Source: Blastomyces gilchristii SLH14081
Taxonomy: Eukaryota; Ascomycota; Eurotiomycetes; Onygenales; Ajellomycetaceae
Direction: 5' to 3'
Assembly (NCBI RefSeq): GCF_000003855.2
Contig: NW_003101630.1
Span: forward strand, 33,470-97,469
Length of the DNA: 64,000 nucleotides
Shown: positions 21,907 to 33,613 of the stretch, piece after piece
Position numbering within the stretch: position 1 is the stretch's first letter
How the letters are laid out: every line of letters starts with the position of its first letter
Translations under genes and position numbers: made by a program
The notes under the pieces: model-generated
The model's input: only the letters and a program-made list of their open reading frames with translations
Database searches by the model: none
What the model was told of the DNA's origin: nothing

Positions 21907-24352
21907 ACAGAGCCTGATTCAATTAATCACTTGATTATTCAAAATATATACTTCTACTTAAAGAATGAATATTTTGAGCTCTTTTTCAATCTCTTAAAAA
22001 ATGAATATCATTCTGAATGCTGAAGAGAAGTCACTGAAGTGTTTCTTGCAAAACCTAATAGAAAAACTTCAATTTCTAAGTCATATAGAGTAATATCTCT
22101 ATTGAAGTGTTTAGAAAAGATTTTAGAAAATATAATAGTTACTCAACTATCTTTTATAAGCTCTATTAGTAATTCTCTTGTATTCAGTAAATAAATGAGA
22201 GATAGAAAACAATGTTCTGTAATTAACACTGTTCTCTCAGTTGTTCATGATATTCAAATAGCAAAGTATGAAGATCTGGTCTCAACTGCAGTTTTTATTA
22301 ATATAAAAGAAGCATTTAATCATGTTTCAAAGTCAAAGTTAATTCAGACTTTGAAGATGTTAAAACTGTCACTTTCTCTAATAAAATGAGTTAACTGTTC
22401 TATATCTAAAAGAATCTTATAACTTTTCTTTGATGAAATAAAATGAGACAAGACTGAGATAAAAATAGAAGTACTGCAAGAATCTTCAATCTCACTCATT
22501 TTTATTTATAATATACACTGCATATCTATTCAAAAATAGAAATATAAGAATAGTGTGATCTCTGAGTTATGTGAATGATATTAATCTAGTTTACAGCTCA
22601 AAAACTATCAAAGAGAATTTGAAAGTGATTGAAAAAGCTGTAAAGAAAATCTTTGTTAGAGCAGATATTCATTAAATTCAATTTAATATAGATAAAACTG
22701 AGTTAATTCATTTCTTTTCTAGATTCAATGAGAAAGAACTATCTCTAACTCTTTTAAATAGAGAGATTAAACTCAGTGTAAATGTCAAATAATTAGAAGT
22801 ATGATTAAACTTCAAGTTGAATTTTAAATATCACATTTAACAGAGAACTGTTAAGAAAGAAAGACTATTGAACAACATAATCAGACTATCAAATACAGAG
22901 AGAGATCTATTCTTTCAGGCTATGAGACAGTTATATATAGCCTGTATTATCTCAGTAGCTGATTATGAAGTTCAAGTTTAATGAAATAATCAAGAGAATT
23001 TCACTGAACTCTTTCAAAGTCTGTAAAACAGAGCTTTGAGAAGAATTCTGAGAGCATTCAAATCATCTTCTATTAAAGCAATGAAAATTGAAGCTTCAAT
23101 TCTCTCTTCTACTATTAGATATGAAAAGATCTGTGTGAACTACACTCTGAGAGTTATAAAGATAAGCTCAAATTATATAATCAGAGAAAGAGTCTCTTCT
23201 TCATTTTCATCAATTAACTCTGAAAATGAACTGAATTGAAATACATTTCTTGATTGAAATGAAAATAATTCTTCAAAGAAAATATCTTCTCAACTGTACA
23301 GACTATACTCACTGATTAAAAATTAATTTTCTTCTTTAAATATTGAAAAAGTTGATCATGAGAAGATATCACTCTGAAGAGAAAAGCTTGAATCTCTTAT
23401 AAACTTATAAATAAGTGAACTATCTAAGAAGAAAGAATATGAACAGCATTTGAAGAGAATTTCTACAATTAATATAGAAGACTCTATTCTGATATATTCA
23501 GATGACTTCAAAAATGAGAATTTAAATAGATTAGACACAGACATTGCTTATATTAAAGATACTATCAATTCTATCACAGATTTCTGAAATTTAGACTGTG
23601 AGTCTAAAGTCTTTGATACTAAACTATTTGTACTAGTGAAAGCTTTCAAACTCATTGAAATAAAATCTTATAAAAGAGGAAATAGTTTGAAAGAGATATA
23701 AATATTCTCTGATAGTCAAGCTGCTTTAAAAAGACTTAGAAATAGTCAGATTTATAATAATCAAATGAATCTTGAACTGATCTTAAACTCTGTTTTAAAA
23801 ATTCAAAAGAGAAGAATATTAAAACTGATAATTCATCTACACTGAGTTTCTGCTCATATGAATATTCATGACAATGAATTGACTGATTCAGCTGTAAAAA
23901 AGAGTTCAGAATTAAGCAGATTTATTCAAAAAATTGTGTTCTGATCTGTTATAAAGAGAAAAATAAAAGAATCTTATTTAGATAAGTGAAATGAAAGCTG
24001 ATAGAAATAAAAGAAGAGTATACATTATTCAAGATTTGAAACAAAACTCAAGTGAAAATCTTGTTTAATTAAATATAAAAAGAAAATATTCTCATCTATA
24101 ATATAGCTCAAACTAGAATATGACTATTTCAAATCTTATATACAAAGATTTGATGATAGATTTGATTTAATAGAATGCTCATTCTGCAATACAAATGAGA
24201 ATTCTGAGTATATTATAATACACTGTGCATTATACAATAGTCTCAGAGTCAGATTGAAAGAGAAGTATAATCTAAATCAATTAAATATGAAATTCTTATT
24301 TTCAACTAAGACAGGAATTAAATACTTAATAGACTTTCTATCAGAAACTCAA
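21907..24352 (+). pseudogene. LINE A ORF2, part 3: RT and RNase H
   Basis: Continues the frame broken at 16071. The RT box reads SYVNDINLV at about 22565-22591, with the first catalytic Asp changed to Asn. RNase H follows at about 23490-23930, with VFDTKLFVLVKAFK and FSDSQAALKRL. Longest open pieces are 22195-22389 and 23036-23239. The C-terminal Cys cluster CSFCNTNENSEYIIIHC lies near 24178-24228. The frame is cut at 24352 by Gypsy2, shortly before its end, and finishes at 29983-30053. Confidence 0.8.
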
Positions 24353-24622
24353 TGTGGCGGGCTGCGCCCGATCAATCATATAGACTATTCCATTACACTC
24401 CATACATTCTTCCATTCCCGATCGCCGATCCGCGGCCGCTACGAACGCGCGCATATTCTTCCGCCCCGAAGCTCCACCGCGTACGCCACCACATACATGT
24501 ATAAATATCCACCTTGATCACTGATTCTCGCACTTCCTCTTTCTTTCCTTCTTTAATGTTTTTATCTTTGTTACATAAGACCTATAATATTATATCAATC
24601 TATTCAGTGTAGGTTTCTTACA
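24353..24622 (+). repeat. 5' LTR of Gypsy2 (270 bp)
   Basis: CpG-rich left half and a TATA-like tataaatatcc at about 24500, a candidate promoter. The open frame at 24254-24517 crosses the LINE/LTR junction and is spurious. Confidence 0.87.
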
Positions 24623-24952
24623 CTATAAAAACATTCATCATCTTCTTATTAGAAAATGATTATTCATGCATTATCTTCTCATCAGGAACAATTATTCATC
24701 AAGAGATATCTGAACATGTAACAACACATAAGAAATAGAGAAACAGTTAAACAGTTAAGCAGACACTGAGTTCTCAGATAGAAGCTTGCTTATCAGTCAT
24801 TCTGACTCTGCAATAAGATCTTACAAAGAGAATAAGATCTTATAAAAGAATATCAGTGAAAGACTTGAGAGTTCTGACACTCAGATATATGAGAATACAA
24901 TTACACTTCTTTAGATTTCACAGATATCATATATCTGATGATTGATATAATC
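24623..24952 (+). other. Gypsy2 leader
   Basis: Untranslated stretch between LTR and gag. No clear primer binding site was recognised. Confidence 0.5.
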
Positions 24953-26115
24953 ATGTCTAATGATAATATGAAACTCTTGAACATGAGCATAGACATGATA
25001 TCACAGTGACTTTAAGCAATGTTGAAATTATAATAACACTAAATAGCTGATATGCATGCAACTTAATAACTTCAATATGAAGAGATTCAATAATTAACTT
25101 ATGTGATTTCAACATCTACAGAATCAAATACAAAAGCACTGAAAGAATACTTAGATACTTTCATATATTTCAATGCTTCTGATCTCACTCTCTACTTATC
25201 ATGAAGAATGAAAATGCTCATGAAACTGAGTATAGATGAAGATTTCATCAATTCATTAACTAATCAAGATTAATATATTAATGAATAATTGAAGAATCAC
25301 ACAAAACAGAAGTTTTATTCATGAATAAAAGTATGTGAATCAGCATTGTAAATACCTGATAATATTATCAAATATCTTGATATTCTGTTTCAAGACACTG
25401 TCATGCAATAGAAAGTATTAGATTGATTACAGAGTATTTGACAGAGAAACACTTCTCTTACAACATTCATCCCTGACTTCAACATCAAGATTCTAGAAGC
25501 AGATGATCAATCTTGAGAGAATTAAATGAAGATTAGTATACTTAAGAAGATATTAACTTTCAAACTCTTATAAATTCTTGTAAGTGTAGATAAAGACCAG
25601 ACTTATGAAGACTTCTGCACACAGCTTCAGATAATAAATGACTGTCTTATTAAGCTCAAGAATATACAGAACAGTGATAGAAGACATTATATCTCAGTAA
25701 CTCATACACTCACACTGAGGAATAATAATGATGCAGATATCATGAATTAAGTAGACTTAAATATCTACACATAAGCAAGAGTCTTCACTGTTCAGACAGA
25801 CTTCTAAGTTTCTGAAATCACTTCTGAAGAAGTCACTGATTAATATTAATATGAAGTGTGTATCAACTGTAACTGATCAGAATACATTGCTTTCAACTGT
25901 TAATCAATCTATATATCTTCATACTTGAGAGAAAGATCAGTGTCTTCTCATTCAAAGAATGAATCAGCATCTGTCTGTGTCAATCACATTATATTAAAGA
26001 AAGATTCAGAAGATAACTATAAGAATGCTCTGATGAAATAGAGAAAAGATTAGCTTCTATTCAAATTTGTAAACAGAAGCTTGAAGAGATTGAATAACAA
26101 TAATTTAAAGAGAAG
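24953..26115 (+). pseudogene. Gypsy2 gag, RIP-degraded
   Basis: From ATG 24953 the frame gives a helical capsid-like protein (blocks ALKEYLDTFIYFNASDLTLY near 25120-25195 and TLTLRNNNDADIMN near 25705-25750). A zinc knuckle at 25858-25899 reads CINCNWSEYIAFNC, where the expected His is Tyr. In the second copy (41937-41980) the His is intact but the first Cys is Tyr, so the two copies were damaged independently. Gln and Trp codons are converted to stops throughout. Confidence 0.65.
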
Positions 26116-29100
26116 ATGATAATGAATGTGATTCTTATATCTACTGTGATTGATAACATGTATAATATGAAAGCTATGATAGACAGCAGTCTATGTCACT
26201 ATACAATGATAAAATCTTCAGTCATAAGATATTATAATCTTCAGTGTATTTCTTTATTAAAATCTCAACTCCTTACAGGATTTGATGATTCAAAAGACAT
26301 TTGTACTCATTATATGATGAAGCTGATTATAGATGTGAGAGAATATTAACATGAAGATATCTATACATATGAAGTTGATAATCTTGATTACAATCTTATA
26401 TTAGAACTTGTCTGACTATCTGAATAAGGTATTTTATTGAATGCTTAAAACAGAAGCTTGATATTCTCTAATAATAATAGAATTCATAAAGATAACATTC
26501 ATAAGACTATTGATCTGACACAGATCTCTGTTAATATCTATGAAATACTCAGAAAAAGAAGTCACTGAAAGAATTGCTGATAGCAGAATTATATATCAAT
26601 CTATTTCATTAGTCTGACTGATATTAAAAAGACTCTAGAAAAGTTATCTCATATTATAATAACAGATTCTTGTATGAAACTTTCTCAATAATATCATGAA
26701 TATCTAGATATCTTTCAATAAGATAATATTATAAACATACTCTTCTTACAAGATTCTGAAGTGAATCACAGTATCAAGTTAGAGAAAAAGAATGATAAGA
26801 ACTCTGAATCATCATGAGGTTCTCTTTATAACATGTTTCAAGATAAACTTCTTCTTCTTTAAAAGACACTCAATGATCTGTTAAATAAAGAATTCATACA
26901 CATTAGTAACTCTTCTGTCACAGTCTCTATTCTCTTTACAAAGAAACTAGATGAAGAACTTCAATTCTGTGTGAACTACTGAGATCTGAATAGATTGACA
27001 AAGAAAGATTGATATTTCTTATCTCTCATCAATGATACTCTAGCACAGATCAGATAAGCTTAATGATTTATAAAACTAGATATTATCACTGTGTTTCATA
27101 AGATTCATATTACTGAAGAAGATGAATGACTTACAGTATTTCAAATATATTATAATCTCTTTGAATGAATAGTCACATTCTTTAAACTGACTAATATTCT
27201 CAGTACATTTCAGAAGTATATCAACTGAGCACTTCAAGATTTTCTTGTTAAGTTTGTATCTACTTATCTAGATGATATTCTTATCTTCACTGATGAATTC
27301 AGAAAAGAATATTAAGAGTATGTATAAAAGATATTACAACAGCTACAAGAAGCAGAACTACTGATAAATATTGATAAGTGTGATTTTGAAGTCAAGAGCA
27401 TCAAGTATCTGAGTTTTATTATAGAAGCTGATAAGAGAATTTGAATAAATTCTGAGAAAGTCTTCATCATTCTTGAATGAGAAGCTTCATATACTGTGAA
27501 AGATATACAAAGCTTCATCAGATTTGCTCACTTCTATCAGTGATTTATATGAAACTTCTCAGATATTATGAGACCACTTACAGACCTCACTAAGAAAGAC
27601 TCAGTATTTCAATAATCAGTGAATACTGAAGCTGCATTTACACAGATGAAGAAAATGTTCATTAATATCTCTCTGCTGATAATATTTGATTCTGATCATA
27701 AGATAGTTATTGAAGCTGATTTCTCTGACTATATAACAGAAGAAGTAATATTATAATATAATAATAAAGATATTCTACAATCATATGTCTTTATATCTAA
27801 GAAACTGAGTCCTGCTGAATGCAATTATGAGATCTATGATAAGAAACTTCTCACAATTATACACTGTTTAGAAGAATGAGACTCTAAACTTCAAAATATC
27901 TCTGAATTTGAGATAGTCACAGATTATAAGAATCACAAATACTTTATAACTACTTATAAACTTACTGAATAATAGATATAATGATCTGAGTTTCTAAGCT
28001 GCTTTCATTTTACAATATACTATCACTCTGACAGTCAGAACTTGATAACAGATACTCTCTTATAATAAGAGTAAGATATACTATCTGATGTAACAGATAC
28101 TTACTGAATGAATCAAGAGCATCAGCTCTTGAATCTGAAGATATTAGTTAATCAAGATAAACCAGCTCCCAGTATTATACATACTTCTCTGATTAGAACT
28201 GACATTAATATCTTCACTTTCTCTACACTGAATGAACTGTGACATACAGCAGCTCAGGCTGATGAATTTCTTCAGACTCTCACTGAAGCAGTATATCAAG
28301 AAGCATCTCAATTCTCTTCAGAACTACATATAAGAACTGATATCTCAGAATACTTAATTAATGACAATAATATTCTATAATTCTGTAAACAATGCTGAGT
28401 CTCTCACTCTGAACTCTTACATACTCAGATAATGCAAGAGATGTATGATTTATATATAACTGATTATCTGAGCTGTGAATAACTGTATAGAATGATCTTC
28501 TGAGAATTCTACTGATCTGAGATATTAAACAGTATCAGATACTTTATCTGAAACTGCAATCACTGTTCTTCTATTATCTTATAAAAGAACTGTAGAAAAG
28601 ATCTACTGAAATCACTTAATATCTCTGATAGAATCTGATAAGATGTAGTGATTGACTTTGTTATTAATCTATCTAAGAGTAAGAGTTATAGAAACATTCT
28701 TATCATTGTTAACTAACTAAGTAAGAATATAATATTAAAATCTTATAATAAGATAGACACTGAACAAGTTGCTGAAGCCTTCTTACAGAGTTCATTCTAT
28801 CAGATGTATGAGTTACTGAGATTGATAGTATTGAATCAGAGCTGTCAATTTATGAGCACTCTCTGAACAAGAATCTATCAAGTTCTCAAGATTATACACT
28901 GTCTGTTAACTGTCTATTACTCTGAGACTGATGATGTGTCAGAACAGACAATTCAGATTATAAAGAATTATCTTTATAACTTCTGCAATTATTTATAAGA
29001 TGATTGATATAATCTTCTTCTATATACAGAGATCACTATCAACAGTTGAGATGTTATTTTAATAGATATAAGCTCATTCTTTCTTACACACAGCTATCAC

Positions 29101-29706
29101 ATGAAAGTGTTGAATCTTCTAGAGATTACACAGGTCATATCAAACCTCTGCAGTTCAATTCAGATCACTGATAATATAGTAATAAAGCTCTGAGATATCT
29201 GTGACTGAGCAGAGGTCTTCATGATAACTGTAAAATAAGATTAAGAAGATTAAATTAATATCTGACAAGATCTCACAGAGCAGTATAAGATAGAAGATCT
29301 TATGTGATTGAATCTCAAGAATATATGAATCACATATTCATCTTGTACAGTAGACTACTGTCATGTCAGATATAAAGTGATAGAAGTTCTAGATAGTCAC
29401 AACTACTGTCTTGACACATCATCAGAGATTCATAATGTATTTCATACAAGCTTGCTCTACTGTGCTGTCACTGATTCATTCTCTTCTCAGCTGACTTCTG
29501 ACTGACAGTCATCAGACATCATAGAAGAAGATAATTAGCTTGAGTGAGAGATTGAAGATATTCTTGATAAGAGATTCTGCAGCTGCAGCTGATAATATCT
29601 TGTGAAATGAGTCAGCTATGATCAACTGACCTGAACTCTGAGTTCTGTGTTATCTGAAACAGCAGCTCTTGATCAATGGAAACTGCTTCTGAAAAGAGAG
29701 GGCTAA
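26116..29706 (+). pseudogene. Gypsy2 pol with C-terminal chromodomain
   Basis: A retropepsin-like region opens at 26116 (MKAMIDSSLCHY near 26165-26200, DSG-type site read as DSS). RT spans about 26860-27440 and keeps an intact YLDDILIF at 27265-27288. RNase H follows to about 28080 and the integrase from about 28330, with a Cys pair CNHCSS near 28560 and WDVVIDFVINLSKS-like core near 28640. The end reads FHTSLLYCAV, then WEIEDILDKRF and QYLVKWVSYDQLTW near 29585-29640, a chromodomain that in chromoviruses targets histone marks. The stop TAA occupies 29704-29706 and abuts the LTR. Frame breaks are mostly Trp to TGA. Confidence 0.78.
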
Positions 29707-29977
29707 TGTGGCAGGCTGCACCTGATCAATCATATAGACTATTTCATTACACTTCATAGATTCTTTCATTCCTGATCACTGATCCGCGGCTGCTATGAAC
29801 ACGCGCATATTCTTCCGCCCTGAAGCTCCACCGCGTACGCCACCACATATGTGTATAAATATTCACCTCAATCACTGATTCTCGCACTTCCTCTTTCTTT
29901 CCTTCTTTAACATTTTTATCTTTGTTACCTAAGACCTATAATATTATACTGATCTATTCGGCGTAGGCCCTCTTACA
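29707..29977 (+). repeat. 3' LTR of Gypsy2 (271 bp)
   Basis: Matches 24353-24622. Differences from the 5' LTR are almost all explained by C-to-T changes at CpG or CpC on one strand or the other. Confidence 0.87.
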
Positions 29978-29982
29978 CTCAA

Positions 29983-30053
29983 GCAGCTATAAGAAAAATA
30001 ACTAAATTCAGAAAATATCTGAATATGAAGAGGAGGAAATCAATCAGATATAG
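29983..30053 (+). pseudogene. LINE A ORF2, part 4 (C-terminus)
   Basis: Last codons of LINE A ORF2 after Gypsy2, reading QAAIRK and ending SEYEEEEINQI with TAG at 30051-30053, as in copies E and F. Confidence 0.75.
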
Positions 30054-30426
30054 TCTGTTAAAATAGCTATATACTATCTTTTAATAATTTGTTTTTGTTA
30101 CAGTCTCTCTTTACTTTTTCTTTTTCTTTCAATTCTTTTCTATCTATCTATTTAATGTGTCTATCTTTAAGACTGTGTTCTCTTTTCTTTTGTCATTATA
30201 TTGTAAAATGATTTCAAAGTATTAGAAGATGTTAAAATACTGCATTTTATAAACAGTTTTTGTATTCTGAGCTGGAATTTTCTGATTTTGCATATCTGAA
30301 ATTAGTGAATGTATAATAGTTATCTTTATAAATATAGGAAAAACTCTGAGAACTAAAAGTTCTCAGATAGATATCATAGTCTCTGACTACATACATTGAT
30401 AATTGAAGAATAATAATAATAATAAT
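30054..30426 (+). other. LINE A 3' UTR with hairpin and AAT tail
   Basis: Contains the conserved stem-loop at 30345-30367. Here both arms have changed in step (C to T on one arm, G to A on the other), so pairing is kept. It ends in (aat)n followed by cactgaattc, the Gypsy3 target sequence. Confidence 0.7.
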
Positions 30427-30436
30427 CACTGAATTC
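30424..30436. repeat. LINE target-site duplication in Gypsy3 (partner inverted at 57367-57379)
   Basis: aatcactgaattc here matches gaattcagtgatt at 57367-57379 on the other strand. Both encode the same ITEF of the Gypsy3 integrase. Confidence 0.75.
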
Positions 30437-31150
30437 ATATATAACAATGTAAAGAATGTAATCTTAAAGATATCTTCTTTCTACACTTATTATAAATATA
30501 ATTCTTCATTACTCAGTGATATCATAGATGACATTTTAAAGAGAAGAATAGACAGTCAGAATGTTGAATAGATATAAAGAATAGAGTATCTCTCAGTATT
30601 AGAAGTAAAAGTGAGATTGAAACTTTTAAATAAAATTCATGAGAAGGCAGTGAAAAGTATTCACTATGCTCAGAAATAATAGATAGAATACTATAATTGA
30701 AAACATCTTTCAATAAAGTTCTTAATAGAGAATTAAGTACTACTTTCAGCAAAGAATATCAAAATAATAAGACTGTGTAAGAAGCTCAGTGAGTAGTGAC
30801 TAGAATCTTTCTCAGTAATAAGAGTGATAAATAAACAGATATATAAGTTGAAATTATTATCAGAATTAAAATCAATTCATTCTGTTTTTCATATTTTCTA
30901 TTTAAAGCTCTATAAGTAATGCTCTGAAGTGAAGCTGTCTCAGCTGAATAATATCAAGATTGAGAGTGATACTGAATATCTTATAGAGAGAATATTGAAC
31001 AAGTGAATATATTACAGCAAGCTTTAATACCTTATTAAATAAAAAGACTATTCATTGTCAGAGAATTCATGAGAACTGCTTAAGTATTTGAAAAATGCTG
31101 AGAAAGAGATTACAAGCTATAAGATAGCTAGTAGAGACTGTCTTATTACA
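30427..31150 (+). pseudogene. Gypsy3 pol, C-terminal half: integrase end and chromodomain
   Basis: The frame reads ITEFIYNNVKNV directly after the LINE tail, the integrase block written LAEFAYN in many gypsy elements. It continues with a GPFxVxxxI-type region (KLKLLSELKSIHSVFHIFYL near 30850-30915, matching the LxxxxxIHPVFHVSLL motif). A chromodomain follows at about 30975-31100, with YLIERILNK, YLIKXKDYSLSENSXE and LKNAEKEI (TGA at Trp). The N-terminal half of the same protein lies at 57380-59122 on the opposite strand. The family is distinct from Gypsy2, whose chromodomain differs. Confidence 0.75.
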
Positions 31151-31863
31151 CATCAGAGATGTTGAGTAAGAAATATTACTTAAGACTTCTTATTTTTTTC
31201 AAAGAGTTTTTTAGAGATAATCTTATAATAATGAGTCAGTATCTTGTGAACTCTGTAGCACTTTTCTTCTATTTTCTCTCAAAGAGTTTTTAGAAGTTTA
31301 ATAAGACTATACAAGTGTAAAATTTCTGAAGTGATTAATAAGAAAAGAAAGAGATATTTAAAATCAATAAGATTAATATTATTAATCTATGAGCTGCTGC
31401 TATCTTAATAGAGTCACAGTCTGTAGAAAAAGTAAAAAAGAGAATCAGAGTCTACTCACTAATAATCTTACTCTTATTAAACTCATTCTTCACTGTTGAA
31501 GTTTTCAGTACAGATATCTTTATCTGCTAAGAAGTTAGTGCTATAATACTGTAGAAAGAGCATGCTGCAGAAGAGTATAAGAGATACTTAAAGTATCAAC
31601 TTATTAATTCATAAAGCATCTCAGTTATCTACTTTAATTGAAGTGAGATTCTCTTCAATCAGTAATTAATCTCTGTGATGCTTTTAACAGTGATACTGAT
31701 TAATCTTTTCTTCTTAAAGTCAGTTATTCCAAGATGTTTTTTCATCTCAGAGACTCATACTTTCATCTTCTTCTGCAGATGAGTAAGAGAGATCTTCTCA
31801 GTCTTGACAGAATCTGTTAATACTTGAAGCTCTGAGACTCTTACTCTGTACTGCTTAGGCATC
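31151..31863 (-). pseudogene. Unidentified decayed coding-like stretch
   Basis: I do not recognise it. On the minus strand, starting at an ATG at about 31862, the frame reads a hydrophilic helical start (MPKQYRVRVSELQVLTDSVK) and continues for roughly 200 codons with only a few TGA, TAG and TAA codons, which would fit a RIP-hit gene or a further transposon. It could equally be the 3' part of Gypsy3, whose 3' LTR I could not find. The hAT2 end interrupts it at 31864, so an 8-bp duplication (taggcatc, 31856-31863) should reappear at the missing end. Confidence 0.3.
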
Positions 31864-33239
31864 TAGACTGGCCGGTGAGATCATGAATTTCACATTTGGT
31901 CTCATTTGGTCTGGTCTTATACATTTCTTGACATGAGTCTCACTAGAACCAAGCCTCAAAAAAATCTGAAAATAGATTATTTCTGAGAGAAATGATGTGA
32001 AAAATGACCAGATTTAATTCAAGAACAGTGAAATGAAAGTAATTTCTCAGAATAAACTGTGAAAGATGATCATTCTTTCAAAATCAGAATGAGACTGAGA
32101 CTGAAGATTAAAATCAGTCTCATTCAGTTCATTCAGTGATTGCTTATATAATCAGAATTTGATAATGATTATTAATAACACTTATGAAACAACTAAATAT
32201 ATTCTTATATAAGTTTATTATTCACTTTCTTATGAAAACTACACTTCTCTGATATACTGTGATCAGAGATATTAAACTGTCTGATGATTTCATGTTTTAC
32301 AATCATGAGTTTCTTAATTATTTCTTCTTATAATTGTTCTCAGTGATAGTGATAAATATTCTAACTTGAGTTGAACTTTCACTTCATTCTTACCTCTGTC
32401 AATGAAATTATCAGAATATTATATATCATCAGTGCAACAGTTGAATATATACTCTTAATAATTTTTCATAACTCTAGAATTGATTTAGTGTATAAATTCA
32501 TCAGATTATCTTGAAGATAGCAGTCAAATTCAGTTTTATAAGTATATAGTTTTGCCTGATTTTCAGTTGCAATCAATGTATATAAGTTCTGTTTCAAAGT
32601 TAGTATTATAGTTCTTTGTGATATAAAGTATTTTTAAAGATTATTACTTACTAGAAAATTGTATTTCATTGTCTTCATATCTTGAACATCTGCTTGTTCA
32701 AATCTCTGATAGTTGATATTATAGTAGTCTCAGGATAATTTTAACATACAAGTCTCATTTCCTTTCTGTTCAATCTTGAGAAGTGTAGATATTAACTTAA
32801 TAAGAGAGATCTAGTAGAGCTGCTACAGCATAGTAATCTGTAAAACATTGTTTAGTTTTACTGTAGTAATATACCAGTTTATTTCTTACAGTAATAATAG
32901 TCTGTACTATAGTATTATTTCAGACTGAATTTCTTTTTGAGTGATTCAACTGCTTCTTAAGATAAGTAAATAAACTGTTATACACTCATCAGACTGACTG
33001 CAGCATTAGTGTATAAGTGATTGAGACTGTCTTTATTATCTTATTAAACTGAAATAGTATATCAATCATATATTTCAAATGAGTTCACTTTATATCAGAA
33101 AGTTTCAATATCTGAATCTTTTTCTAATCAGAGTGTTATACTCAATAATCAATTATCTGACACAATTGAAGAGCTTAAACAGTTATCTTATATGTTAAAC
33201 TTTACTGTATTCTAACATTCTGTATTATATTCAGTGATG
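31864..33239 (-). mobile_element. hAT2, 3'-terminal piece
   Basis: Starts with the same terminus as hAT1 (tagactggcc) and matches 16072-17446 throughout, including the transposase C-terminus (32810-33000). It stops where the AAT tail of LINE E begins. The rest of the copy reappears only at 47811-49740; the part matching 17447-18770 is missing. Confidence 0.82.
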
Positions 33240-33613
33240 TTATTATTATTATTATTATTCTTCAATTATAGATGTATGCAGTCAGAGACTATGACATCTA
33301 CCTGAGAACTTTTAGTTCTCAGCGTTTTTCCTATATCTGTAAAGTTAACTATTATACATTCATCAATTTCAGATATGCAAAATCAGAAAATTTCAGCTCA
33401 GAATACAAAAACTGTTTATAAATTACAGTGTTTTAACATCTTCTGATACTTTAAAATCATTTGACAATATCATGACAAAGGAAAAGAGACCACAGTCTTA
33501 AAGATAGACACATTAAATAGATAGATAGAAAGGAATTGAAAGAAAAAGATAAAGTAAAGAGAGACTGTAATAAAACAAATTATTAAAAGATAGTATATAG
33601 CTGTTTTAACAGA
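33240..33613 (-). other. LINE E 3' UTR and AAT tail
   Basis: Tail at 33240-33262 and hairpin at about 33301-33323 (one arm carries a mismatch). No coding. Confidence 0.65.

Larger units (their letters stand above)
24353..29977 (+). mobile_element. Gypsy2: Ty3/gypsy chromovirus, full length (5.6 kb)
   Basis: Two LTRs of 270 and 271 bp (tgtggc...cttaca) enclose gag and pol, with a C-terminal chromodomain in pol. The 5-bp duplication ctcaa flanks it (24348-24352 and 29978-29982). It is inserted in the C-terminal end of LINE A ORF2. A second copy, 5'-truncated and interrupted by LINE F, lies at 41161-47810. The body is almost free of CpG while the 5' LTR has about 18 in its first 150 bases. Confidence 0.87.
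271..30426 (+). mobile_element. Tad-like LINE copy A, full-length but split by nested insertions
   Basis: This is a non-LTR retrotransposon with a 5' UTR (271-2165), ORF1 (2166-3770), ORF2 (3776-30053 in four pieces) and a 3' UTR ending in an AAT-repeat tail (30054-30426). Without its insertions it is about 7.5 kb, like copies E and D. It carries a SINE, LINE B with Gypsy1 inside, a hAT element and Gypsy2, each flanked by a target-site duplication, so the host sequence rejoins exactly when they are removed. Its 5' flank is LINE C and its 3' flank is the Gypsy3 integrase. These do not form a TSD pair, so the present A is probably a recombinant. All reading frames contain stops. Confidence 0.8.

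Noticed and set aside
24254..24517. 87-codon plus-strand frame with a GC-rich C-terminus
   Set aside because: A chance fusion of the LINE ORF2 end and the Gypsy2 LTR across an insertion junction.
33226..33239. ttcagtgat beside LINE E as TSD partner of the flank at 57367
   Set aside because: The match is about 10 bp, shorter than the 13-bp match with 30424-30436, and only the latter restores the Gypsy3 integrase frame. The similarity to hAT2 is taken as chance.
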